From assembly GCA_027619975.1 (NCBI GenBank), contig JAQCGX010000030.1, positions 1-41,372 on the forward strand: 41,372 nucleotides of DNA, written 5' to 3'. Positions 7,964-15,459 of this stretch are shown piece after piece. The translations under genes and the position numbers were made by a program. The notes under the pieces were generated by a model. That model made no database searches. It was given only the letters and a program-made list of their open reading frames with translations, and was not told where the DNA came from. Source of the stretch: Nitrospinota bacterium. GTDB lineage: Bacteria > Nitrospinota > Nitrospinia > Nitrospinales > VA-1. The first letter of the stretch is position 1, and every line of letters starts with the position of its first letter.

Positions 7964-8785
7964 CTAATTGGCACCCACGCGCCGGTCAATGACTATCTTC
8001 ACCTGTTGATTGCCCGCAGTGATGGTTGCCGTTCCTTCCAGGTCGTCCGGCCCCGAACGCGCATCGCCGTCCTGATCGATACGGGCCGTCAAGGTCAACT
8101 CGCCCTCAAAAACCGACCCCGGCATCATGGTATTCTCCTGGCCGATCGAAAAAGCGTAGGGAAATTTGACCGAATCCAAAAGTTTGACAGCCAGCGGCGG
8201 TCCACCGGCAACTCCTTCGGGCCGGGCAAAGAGAAATAATTTCCAGGTCTCCGGCAAATTTTTCGCTAATTCCGGATCGATATCAATAGTTCCGCGAACG
8301 GAATTATTCGAAAGAACAACCATTTTATCCAACACAATATCCACCTGTTTGTCGCCCGCCTGGCTCAACCGTTGACCCTCAATATCTCCAGCTGTGGCCT
8401 TGGCATTGCCATCCTGATCGAGCCTCACCTTGATGGTAATCGCCCCTTCGAACTGATTCCCCTCAAGCATTACATCGGAAGGGCCGATATTGTAATTGAA
8501 GGGAAACTCCACCAGACTGTGACGCTGGACTGCCAGCGGCGGCCCCCCTTCTACACCTTCGGGACGGGCGATAATGAACAGCCTGGCATTTTTTGGAATG
8601 GAGTTTGCATGACTTGGATCAACGGTGATCGTTCCCGAGATTTCTTTCGCTTGTAGCGTTGGGTCACTTTGCTTGATAATTTTTTGTTTCAGGCTTTCGG
8701 GCAGAGGATGTTCCTTCAGCTTTTTTTCGCAGGCGGAACTAAAAAAAACCACAACGGCTAAAAATAATAAAATACGATTTTTCAA
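7964..8785 (-). CDS. Lipoprotein with two tandem CcmI/CycH C-terminal-type domains
   Basis: The long open frame extends upstream to 9049, but I place the start at the TTG at 8785: GGAG lies seven bases before it and the product begins MKNRILLFLAVVVFFSSAC, a signal peptide with a lipobox Cys at residue 19. The mature part holds two repeats of about 85 residues. Each has the order GTI-x-DP, ARLFIIARPEG or WKLFLFARPEG, GGPPLAV, FPFNYNIG or FPYAFSIG, then R-x-DQDG. This pattern matches the Ig-like beta domain at the C-terminus of cytochrome c maturation protein CcmI/CycH. Here it is free of the TPR part and duplicated. A role in binding periplasmic cytochrome-like partners is speculation. Confidence 0.75.
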   Translation of the reverse strand: MKNRILLFLAVVVFFSSACEKKLKEHPLPESLKQKIIKQSDPTLQAKEISGTITVDPSHANSIPKNARLFIIARPEGVEGGPPLAVQRHSLVEFPFNYNIGPSDVMLEGNQFEGAITIKVRLDQDGNAKATAGDIEGQRLSQAGDKQVDIVLDKMVVLSNNSVRGTIDIDPELAKNLPETWKLFLFARPEGVAGGPPLAVKLLDSVKFPYAFSIGQENTMMPGSVFEGELTLTARIDQDGDARSGPDDLEGTATITAGNQQVKIVIDRRVGAN

Positions 8786-9072
8786 AACATTTCTCCAAAC
8801 GCCAAATATGTTGAACAGCAAACAGGAAACCAAACAGGTTCTGCGACATCTTAATAGTAGAGGGTTTTTTAATTTCAAGAAACGTGATGCCCCTCGTTGC
8901 CGTGGCCTTATGGATTGCTTGTTTGATGCAGGTAAATTCCAGTTGAGATTCGACTGGGATGGATTTTTCTCAATGATACCCCATAAGGCCTTAAAAACCA
9001 AAGGAGCATTTCGGCGCTCCCGGAAGTTTTTGCAGACAATAATGCTCAAGGGTCGTCATGGAGGAGGGTCGT

Positions 9073-9291
9073 ATGTTTTATCCCGTAAAAATTTTAACAG
9101 CCAAAGGGAAAGTGAAAAAAGTCATTACGGCCAAGTCATTGAGTCAGCGGTATTGGGGTGATTTCTTCGACCAGAACATCAAAAATAAAAATGTCGGGGC
9201 GAAAGATAAAGGCCGCAAAACTCAAAAGAAGACCGAAGCTAAAAAAGTTCAACCGATGACTTACGAAGAACTTAACTTTTCCGAAGACTGA
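9073..9291 (+). CDS. Small basic protein of unknown function
   Basis: An ORF of 72 residues begins MFYPVKILTAKGKVKKVITA. GGAGGAGGG lies just before the ATG at 9073, so I prefer this to the in-frame ATG at 9058, which overlaps the binding site. The N-terminal half looks like a short beta-rich domain ending in SLSQRYWGDF. The second half is a lysine-rich linker ending in an acidic tail (YEELNFSED). No signal peptide or membrane segment is seen. I do not recognise the family. Confidence 0.6.
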   Translation: MFYPVKILTAKGKVKKVITAKSLSQRYWGDFFDQNIKNKNVGAKDKGRKTQKKTEAKKVQPMTYEELNFSED

Positions 9292-9398
9292 CACCGCCTG
9301 AAGCGGTTGACAATATTTCAGGGCCATTGTTTTGATTCCTGACTCCTAATCCTCCACCAAAGGTTGAGTTGGAAACATCGAAATTTTCCCTGAAAGAA

Positions 9399-9433
9399 AC
9401 GTGGGGGGAAGCCATTCTGGCAACCCCCCGCGT
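9399..9433. other. Strong two-part hairpin in the intergenic region
   Basis: ACGTGGGGGG (9399-9408) pairs with CCCCCCGCGT (9424-9433) with one G-T wobble. Inside it, GCCA (9411-9414) pairs with TGGC (9418-9421) around a three-base loop. There is no clean T-run on either side. It could act as a terminator between convergent transcripts or be a structured RNA element. The surrounding 9292-9517 holds no gene. Confidence 0.45.
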
Positions 9434-9517
9434 GCCCCCTTCCCAAATAGTTAATCCTTTATATTTCCTTCTAAAGCATCGCCCCTCTTAAAAACACCAT
9501 CGGCATTCCCACCTCCC

Positions 9518-9970
9518 CTAAAACAGAATCGTATTATTTTGCGGTTTGGAAGTTTTTTCAGGACCCGCAGACGGCGCCGGGCCTTCGGCAATTTTGCGGA
9601 TGGCTCCAAAAATCGACCCTACCTGTGCGGCCTTCACCGCCGCCAAACTGGAAATGTGAAAATGATGACTCAAAAAGTGCTTAAGAGCGGCGAGCGTTTT
9701 GACCCGGACGCCGGGGCCGGTCATCCACAGTTTCTGGATTTTATAAAGCTGAGCCGGGCTGGCCAATAGAGGATTTTGCGGTGCCGAGCGAAACTGTTCC
9801 CACCCCAATCCCTTGAAGTGAGTCAACAGCGCTTCGATTTCATCCGAAGTAAAGTTTTTTGAAGAGCGCTTGCCAAACCAGAGTTCAAGAAAATCCCGGT
9901 ACAGAGAGTCGGTGAGCTTCAGTTCCTTTTTCGCAATATGCACTCTGGCAAGTTGATTTCTGGTGGGCAT
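9518..9970 (-). CDS. GemA-like (Mu Gp16, DUF1018) protein
   Basis: This 150-residue protein begins MPTRNQLARVHIAKKELKLT and continues SLYRDFLELWFGKRSSKNFTSDEIEALLTHFKGLGW in the genome. That order (RNQLAxxHIAKKxL, YRDxL, GKxS, LxxHxKxLGW) is typical of DUF1018, the GemA/Gp16 family of Mu-like phages. The middle has a second helical block with QLYKIQKLWM, as in family members. A strong GGAGGG site precedes the ATG. No phage structural genes are nearby, so it is either a phage remnant or a domesticated gene. It lies directly downstream of the DnaC-like ATPase. Its function is not settled even in Mu, where GemA has been linked to host gene expression and replication. Confidence 0.75.
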   Translation of the reverse strand: MPTRNQLARVHIAKKELKLTDSLYRDFLELWFGKRSSKNFTSDEIEALLTHFKGLGWEQFRSAPQNPLLASPAQLYKIQKLWMTGPGVRVKTLAALKHFLSHHFHISSLAAVKAAQVGSIFGAIRKIAEGPAPSAGPEKTSKPQNNTILF

Positions 9971-10048
9971 GGCACCCTCCTTCCCGGCTTGAAATATAGG
10001 TCACAGGGGAGATTTTGACCAGCGGTTAAGCGAAAGAAAAAGTGGAAT

Positions 10049-10948
10049 TTATCGTTTGGGGCGGGGGTAACGCTGAGTGGCGGGAATATTTGTTTGGCGC
10101 AAATCCTGGCCCTGGATCATCACGAATTTGCACATCTCGGCCAACCGCGAGTAAACCCGCGCGCCAATTTTCTCCTGCAGACTTTCGCGTGTATAGGCAT
10201 CGGCGTAGTTTTTGAGAGCCCCATCGCCAGAGGTACTTCTGCTCTCTTTTTTTTCGATCACCAGTTCACTGGGGTAATTGGTGGTGAAAATCGTCACCTT
10301 GTCGGCGGCATTGTAGCGGTTGGAAATGAGTTGATCGAGCACCGTCAGCTCCCACTCTGTATTTCTGCCTTTCGCCAACTCGTCGATCACCAGAACACGG
10401 GCTTCCTGATAGGGCTTGATAAATGTCTGATCGGACAAATCCTCGGAAAAACCGTGGCGGATATCGGACAGGAGCTGAAAAAAATCAACGAACCGGCAGT
10501 CAACCCCCGCCTCCAAAGTGAGCGCCTTGATGATGGCGATGGCGAGATGGGTTTTGCCCAGACCCGGAGGCCCCATGAAAATCAATCCGCGGCCGAAATT
10601 ATTTTTGGATTTTATAAAGTCCGTCACGAAATCCATCGCCACCCCCTTGGCCCGCCCCTGGGTTTGATGGTGCTTTACGAACGAATCGAAATCCGCCTCT
10701 GCAAATTTTCCGGGAATTCCCGCATCTTCCAGCAGGCGAAAGCGTTTTTTGAGCTGGGAACATTCGCAATCCACAAGATACGAGCGGCCCTTAGCATTCT
10801 GCGTGAAAATGCGGCCTTCGCCTTCACACTTGTCGCAAAGGAAACAATCGCAGGGGGCCACATGCAGCCGCCCGTTCTGGTTGCTCAGCGTATAGCCCCG
10901 GCCTTTGCAGGTCGGACAGGGATTCGATTGAGTTTGTGCGTGCGGCAT
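10049..10948 (-). CDS. DnaC/IstB-like AAA+ ATPase with N-terminal zinc-binding region
   Basis: This 299-residue protein resembles replicative helicase loaders. The first 65 residues carry eight cysteines in DnaJ-like patterns: C11/C14 in CPTCKGRGY, C33/C35, C38/C41 in CDKCEGEG, and C61/C63. The AAA+ part has Walker A GPPGLGKT at 126-133, Walker B VLVIDEL (about 185-191), sensor 1 IFTTNYP and a candidate arginine finger in IGARVYSRL. It probably loads or remodels DnaB helicase, or serves a mobile element as IstB does; no transposase is adjacent. Together with the GemA-like gene 78 bases downstream it forms a small replication-flavoured pair of likely phage ancestry. Confidence 0.75.
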   Translation of the reverse strand: MPHAQTQSNPCPTCKGRGYTLSNQNGRLHVAPCDCFLCDKCEGEGRIFTQNAKGRSYLVDCECSQLKKRFRLLEDAGIPGKFAEADFDSFVKHHQTQGRAKGVAMDFVTDFIKSKNNFGRGLIFMGPPGLGKTHLAIAIIKALTLEAGVDCRFVDFFQLLSDIRHGFSEDLSDQTFIKPYQEARVLVIDELAKGRNTEWELTVLDQLISNRYNAADKVTIFTTNYPSELVIEKKESRSTSGDGALKNYADAYTRESLQEKIGARVYSRLAEMCKFVMIQGQDLRQTNIPATQRYPRPKR

Positions 10949-11219
10949 CGGTTAAGGAATCAAGATAGAGTTTAAATCCACGATTTAATGCGACGGGGTC
11001 GAATCGTTTCCGGGATTGGAAGGGTCAAGGTTTCCGGCAACCTATAGATTGGATTTTAGTCCCGATGCAATTTGCTTTCAATCATTTTTTCAACCCAGGA
11101 GGAGAGACCTCGTGTTGAAAGGGTTTGCGCCGGGAATTTATTTTCGATGATAATATTTAATCCCCGGTTACGGGACGAAGACGAGAAAAAAAGTTGACAA
11201 CTGCTATAGAATTTTTGTT

Positions 11220-11930
11220 TTAAGATTTGATATCCAGGAGCGAGCCGATCAATTCATCCGCCGCTCGAATAACGCTGGCGTTTGCCTTGAAGGCGGCTTT
11301 GGAAACGATCTGACCGACTATTTCCTCGGCAATATCCACATTGGAACTTTCCAGAGCTCCGGAAATCACCGTGCCTCTGGAACCCGACCCAGGCGTCCCC
11401 GAAACGGAAGGCCCCGACGATGCGCTGAACAGGTTGCCTCCTTCAGCCGTCAATCCGCCCGGATTGTTAAATTGGGCCAGTTCAATTTGCCCAACGGTCA
11501 CGGATGACCCGCCAACAATTGCCGAGACCTGGCCTGAAGAGTCGATGGAGACACCTGTGGCATTGCCGGGAACCGATACCGGGGGAGATAAGGGATTGCC
11601 TGATGAAGTGGTTATTTGACCTGTGTTGTCTATTTTGAAACTGCCGGCGCGTGTGAAGCCGGTGCCGCCGTCGGCAAGGCTCACTTGAAAATAACCCTCG
11701 CCGTTAACGGCAAGTCCGAGTGGGTTTGTGGTTGGGATCGGGGAGCCGGGAGTCGATAATCGGGTGACAGCGCTAACCTGGGCGCCACCTGACGACACAT
11801 CGCTGATTTCTGTGCGGCTTTTTTTGAACCCCGGAGTCTGTAAGTTTGCCAGATTATTGGCGCTGGTCTGCAGTTTCGTAGCGGATGTCCGCATGCCGGA
11901 CAACGCACTGAATATGGAATTTATGAACAT
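11220..11930 (-). CDS. Flagellar rod/hook-type protein (FlgE/FlgF/FlgG family)
   Basis: This 236-residue protein begins MFINSIFSALSGMRTSATKL and contains ANNLANLQTPGFKKSR, the N-terminal signature of flagellar rod and hook proteins. It continues with LAVNGEGYFQV and FTRAGSFKIDNTG, shared by FlgE, FlgF and FlgG. The C-terminus SSNVDIAEEIVGQIVSKAAFKAN is the matching helix. It is somewhat shorter than typical FlgG. GGGGGGAG directly before the ATG is a strong ribosome binding site. No other flagellar genes lie in the window, so which of the three roles it fills, or whether it is a stand-alone paralogue, cannot be told. Confidence 0.82.
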   Translation of the reverse strand: MFINSIFSALSGMRTSATKLQTSANNLANLQTPGFKKSRTEISDVSSGGAQVSAVTRLSTPGSPIPTTNPLGLAVNGEGYFQVSLADGGTGFTRAGSFKIDNTGQITTSSGNPLSPPVSVPGNATGVSIDSSGQVSAIVGGSSVTVGQIELAQFNNPGGLTAEGGNLFSASSGPSVSGTPGSGSRGTVISGALESSNVDIAEEIVGQIVSKAAFKANASVIRAADELIGSLLDIKS

Positions 11931-12025
11931 GACTCCCCCCTGAGTTGGGTTTCTGGGTCAACCCGGCCAGCAAGGAGTGATCATTATCCTTAGCCTGAGC
12001 GAAATTTCCCCGTATCCTTAAGCTC

Positions 12026-12547
12026 TCAGTATAAAACTTCCGGTGAATTGTTCAAGGGAATGTTTTTCAATCGGCTTGTTTTCAAAGCCTTTAGGGAAAG
12101 GGTCAGAGCGATTTCATCGCACTTGTCGCGATGCAGACAGGACTGGCAATCGTTCCATATTTTCATGGGCAGGGTGCTTTTATCGACGACTCCGAATCCC
12201 AGCTTTATAAACAGGGGCGCGGCGTAAGTTAAAACAAACAAAACCTGCGAATCCGTGGCCAGGGAACACTCGATGGACTCCCTGACGAGTGCGGTTCCAA
12301 TTCCCTGACGGTTGAAGCGTGGGTGAACAACCAGCGAGCGAACCTCCACATATTGGTCCCCGCCAGTTTTCAAACTGCAAACCCCCGCCAGATGGTCTTC
12401 CTGTTCACAAACCAGAAAGGTGTCGATGTTCTGTTGAATTTCGGGGAGGGACCGATACAGCATCTGTCCATTCTCTGTAAAAAGCAGGATCAGGTTCTGG
12501 ATCGCCTCGGCGTCTTCATAGTTTGCTTTGCGTATCAATGGTGTCAT
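12026..12547 (-). CDS. GNAT acetyltransferase, short ArgA-like (N-acetylglutamate synthase) type
   Basis: This 173-residue GNAT protein has the acetyl-CoA motif VRSLVVHPRFNRQGIGTALV (motif A, with Q-x-x-G-x-G/A) and the later YAAPLFIKLGF. Its tail has KIWNDCQSCLHRDKCDEIAL, a cysteine pattern seen in the stand-alone N-acetylglutamate synthases that lack the amino-acid-kinase domain. This suggests it acetylates glutamate with acetyl-CoA, the first step of arginine synthesis, which agrees with argH three genes upstream in the same direction. Its start overlaps the DUF484/GGDEF gene (ATGA). The family call is firm; the exact substrate is inferred. The last 25 residues look like an added tail. Confidence 0.8.
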   Translation of the reverse strand: MTPLIRKANYEDAEAIQNLILLFTENGQMLYRSLPEIQQNIDTFLVCEQEDHLAGVCSLKTGGDQYVEVRSLVVHPRFNRQGIGTALVRESIECSLATDSQVLFVLTYAAPLFIKLGFGVVDKSTLPMKIWNDCQSCLHRDKCDEIALTLSLKALKTSRLKNIPLNNSPEVLY

Positions 12548-13788
12548 ACCGCTCGTTTTTCAGCCAATTCATTAGTACTTGTCAAATCCTTGGAGGCTTC
12601 ATGCAGGAGATCCTCCGGTGTCGCGATCGAAGTTCCTGGATACGTTGCCATCCCTATATTGACTGTGAGTTTCGCAAAGCCTTCAAATTCCTTGAGATGG
12701 GGTTCGCTCAGCGCCTTGCGAATGCGTTGAGACACAAGAGTTGCGCCCTGCGGGTCGATTTCCGGTAAAAGAATCAAAAACTCCCCGATATCCGTGCGAA
12801 TTAAAATATCACAGGCCCGGCAATTGCCCGTCAGAATTGTTCCAATGATTTCGAGAACGGTTTCCCCTTCCGCCTCTCCCCAAGTATCCAAAAGATCATC
12901 GAAATAGTCAATCTGCATTTTGATGCAGGATAAATTTTTCTTCCGGCGTTCCGCCAGATTGAATTCCCGATGCAAAACCGGCTCCAGATAGGCCCGGTTA
13001 TACAACCCTGTCTGCTTATCGACCACCGATTGGCGGCGCAGACGGTCGATCAGAAAAATATTGTCCAGAGCGATGGCCATTTTGCCCGCCATTCTTTGCA
13101 GAAAATCGGTGCGCAGGCCCGCATGGAAATGAAAAGGTTTTGTGCTGCCAAGCACTATGGCTCCCGCAACTGAACCTCGAACCATGATCGGGATCAACGC
13201 CTCCGACTTTATGGCTTCCTTGCTTTCAGCATCTTCAAAGCATTCGGATTCGCCCTCGATTTCGCCATTCATGACCGGGTCCTTGCCGCCGGCAAACCAC
13301 TGGGTGGCCGTTGCCTGATCCACAAAACGCAGGGCGTTATTCAGGCCTTCCCCGTATTTTTCCTTTAATTTACTTTCAATAAAGTAGTCTTCCTCATCCA
13401 CCAGGCAAATCAACACATGCGGAATGGCAAAACGCGAGCTGATATCTTCCCGAAGTTGCTCCACCAGCTGATTCAGGTTGGAGCTGGTGAGAATCGACCG
13501 CTCAATTTCGAAAAGGTGCTCCTGAATTTTTTCATTGGCCTGAGAAATTTCCACAAACCATTCCAGTTTGCTCTTCAAATGCTCTTTATCGGCGTGCGCC
13601 CGCTTGATGATCCGGTCCGCCAGACTCAATGTTCCCAATGGCTCCAGGGGCAGATCCTGCATATCGATGGCCTGGATTTTGGTTAAAAGCTCGGGATAGT
13701 CATTGAAAAACTCCAGGTGCTCATTGAGGTAGATCGCGATCTGGTCTTTGTTCATGGGTCGGGCCTTGATGGGGGTTGGGTTGGGCAT
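12544..13788 (-). CDS. DUF484/GAF protein with degenerate GGDEF domain
   Basis: A 414-residue cytoplasmic protein. Residues about 12-95 resemble the DUF484 N-terminus (FFNDYPELL followed by LSLADRIIKRA and a coiled-coil-like stretch). Next comes a GAF-like domain (about 95-245). The C-terminal part (about 250-400) is a GGDEF fold starting at QTGLYNRAYLEPVL. The catalytic signature is RTDIGEF instead of RYGGDEF, so both glycines and the metal-binding acid are replaced. Diguanylate cyclase activity is therefore unlikely; it may bind nucleotide or only signal by protein contact. It is followed by the GNAT gene with a four-base overlap. The HD-GYP protein in this window may belong to the same signalling network. 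Confidence 0.8.
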   Translation of the reverse strand: MPNPTPIKARPMNKDQIAIYLNEHLEFFNDYPELLTKIQAIDMQDLPLEPLGTLSLADRIIKRAHADKEHLKSKLEWFVEISQANEKIQEHLFEIERSILTSSNLNQLVEQLREDISSRFAIPHVLICLVDEEDYFIESKLKEKYGEGLNNALRFVDQATATQWFAGGKDPVMNGEIEGESECFEDAESKEAIKSEALIPIMVRGSVAGAIVLGSTKPFHFHAGLRTDFLQRMAGKMAIALDNIFLIDRLRRQSVVDKQTGLYNRAYLEPVLHREFNLAERRKKNLSCIKMQIDYFDDLLDTWGEAEGETVLEIIGTILTGNCRACDILIRTDIGEFLILLPEIDPQGATLVSQRIRKALSEPHLKEFEGFAKLTVNIGMATYPGTSIATPEDLLHEASKDLTSTNELAEKRAV

Positions 13789-13820
13789 TAATAAGTTTCA
13801 CTCAGGAAAGACAACTGGAA

Positions 13821-13952
13821 TCAAAAAATTTTGAATGCCGGTAGCGCAACATTCTCCTTAGGAGGTTGAGGCGGCCCTTTATGACCACAGGCGGTCTGTA
13901 GCAGGCAAAGGCTTAAAATCACTCCCAGGATTATAAAATGTTTTTTATTCAT
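13821..13952 (-). CDS. Small LptM/YifL-like lipoprotein
   Basis: This 43-residue ORF begins MNKKHFIILGVILSLCLLQT and continues ACGHKGPPQPP, ending in PAFKIF. It has a short signal peptide, a lipobox (LQTAC, Cys at residue 22) and the CGxKGPxxxP start of the mature peptide. That start is the hallmark of LptM (YifL), a small outer-membrane lipoprotein reported to help assemble the LPS translocon LptDE. These genes commonly sit beside argH or lysA; here it follows argH by 74 bases. GGAAGG precedes the ATG. The short length means automatic gene finding can miss it. Confidence 0.8.
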   Translation of the reverse strand: MNKKHFIILGVILSLCLLQTACGHKGPPQPPKENVALPAFKIF

Positions 13953-14026
13953 TTAGCGCCTTCCAAAGGTTGCGTGTTGGTACCGGAAATTTTTCAGGGG
14001 CCCGTTTCTGGACCGGCAAAAAACTT

Positions 14027-15409
14027 CTATTCAGCCTTTTTTATTTTTTTTTGCAGCCGCGCCATCTGCGCAACCACATTTTTCCGGGCGGTGCCGCCGT
14101 AGGAGGCTTTTCTTTCCACGGATTTTTCAATGGCAATATGATCCAGAACGTCCTTCTTAAACTTTGGAGAAATATCTTGAAACTCCGCCAATGCGAGTTG
14201 TTCCAGATTTTTTTTGGTTTTTATACAATAGGCCACCGTTTTTCCGGTGATCTCATGCGCGTCGCGGAAGGGGACGTCCTGTAAAACCAAATAATCCGCT
14301 ATATCCGTGGCGGTCAAAAACCCTTCGGACTGAAGGTTTTCCAGAGGAACTTTTTTAAATTTCGCCGATTTTATCATGCCATTGAAAACCGCCAGGCACA
14401 TTTTTACGGTTTCGACCGTATCGAACACCGGCTCCTTATCTTCCTGCAAGTCCCGGTTATAAGCGAGCGGCAAGGATTTCATCAGCGTCAGCAAGGCAAC
14501 CAGACTGCCATACACGCGCCCGGATTTACCACGGATGAGTTCCGCCGGATCGGGGTTTTTCTTTTGCGGCATGATACTGCTGCCCGTCGAAAACGCATCG
14601 GACAACTCGATTCTATTGAACTCGCTCGACGACCAGAGCACCACCTCTTCACAAAACCGGCTGAGGTGCATCATCAGGATCGAAGCCGCACTGCAAAATT
14701 CGATGAGGAAGTCGCGATCGCTCACCGAATCGATGCTGTTGTGGGACACTTCGGGAAACTTGAGCAACTTCGCCGTATACTCGCGGTCGATGGGAAAATT
14801 GGTTCCCGCCAGCGCCGCCGAACCTAGAGGCATGATGTTGATTCGTTTCAAAGCGTCCTGCAGGCGCTCGCGGTCGCGCAGAAGCATTTCCAGGTGCGCC
14901 AGCAGATGGTGCGATAATAATAACGGTTGCGCCCGCTGTAAATGCGTGTAGCCGGGGATGATATGGTCAATATTCTTTTTCGCCAGAGCCAGCAGGGTTT
15001 TACCCAGGCTCTCTATTTCCTGGATGATCTCCGCCACTTCGTCCCGCAAATACATGCGGATATCGAGGCAAACCTGGTCGTTCCGACTTCTCGCCGTATG
15101 CAGTTTACCGGCCACCGGCCCCACAAGCTCCGCCAGGCGGCTCTCAATATTCATGTGAATATCTTCCAGACGTTCCTGAACCTTGAAGCGTCCTTCATCA
15201 AACTCAATACGAATTTTCTGCAAGCCGCCGATGATCTTTTTCGCTTCAGCCTGTTTGATGATCTTGCATTTCGCCAGCATTTTGCAATGGGCAATGCTTC
15301 CCTCAATATCATAGGCGTAGAGAAGCCGGTCGTATGAAATCGAAGCCGAAAAACGCTCCATGAGCGAATCGGTGGTTTTTTGGAATCTGCCGCCCCAGAG
15401 TTTTTTCAC
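14027..15409 (-). CDS. argH: Argininosuccinate lyase
   Basis: ArgH splits argininosuccinate into arginine and fumarate, the last step of arginine synthesis, in the cytoplasm. The 460-residue protein has the normal length and begins with KKLWGGRFQKTTDSLMERFSAS, typical of ArgH. Other visible motifs are HTARSRNDQV, PGYTHLQRAQP and the fumarate lyase signature GSSIMPQKKNPD. The start is a GTG at 15409, fixed by the conserved N-terminus. It lies 50 bases after the L,D-transpeptidase gene, and the LptM-like gene follows. Confidence 0.97.
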   Translation of the reverse strand: MKKLWGGRFQKTTDSLMERFSASISYDRLLYAYDIEGSIAHCKMLAKCKIIKQAEAKKIIGGLQKIRIEFDEGRFKVQERLEDIHMNIESRLAELVGPVAGKLHTARSRNDQVCLDIRMYLRDEVAEIIQEIESLGKTLLALAKKNIDHIIPGYTHLQRAQPLLLSHHLLAHLEMLLRDRERLQDALKRINIMPLGSAALAGTNFPIDREYTAKLLKFPEVSHNSIDSVSDRDFLIEFCSAASILMMHLSRFCEEVVLWSSSEFNRIELSDAFSTGSSIMPQKKNPDPAELIRGKSGRVYGSLVALLTLMKSLPLAYNRDLQEDKEPVFDTVETVKMCLAVFNGMIKSAKFKKVPLENLQSEGFLTATDIADYLVLQDVPFRDAHEITGKTVAYCIKTKKNLEQLALAEFQDISPKFKKDVLDHIAIEKSVERKASYGGTARKNVVAQMARLQKKIKKAE

Positions 15410-15459
15410 AGGTCGTTACTCAATTCAAAATTTTTGGAGTAGAAATATAAGGAAGGGCT

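Noticed and set aside
8787-9049. Upstream extension of the CcmI-like lipoprotein gene
   Set aside because: The extra 88 residues lack a domain and would bury the signal peptide; the TTG at 8785 has a proper ribosome binding site.
11091-11155. Tiny plus-strand ORF (12 codons) after AGGAGG near 11096
   Set aside because: The ribosome binding site is good, but the peptide is too short and without context.
11194-11214. TTGACA at about 11195 as a promoter
   Set aside because: The only -10-like sequence is too close, and it lies downstream of a gene on the opposite strand.
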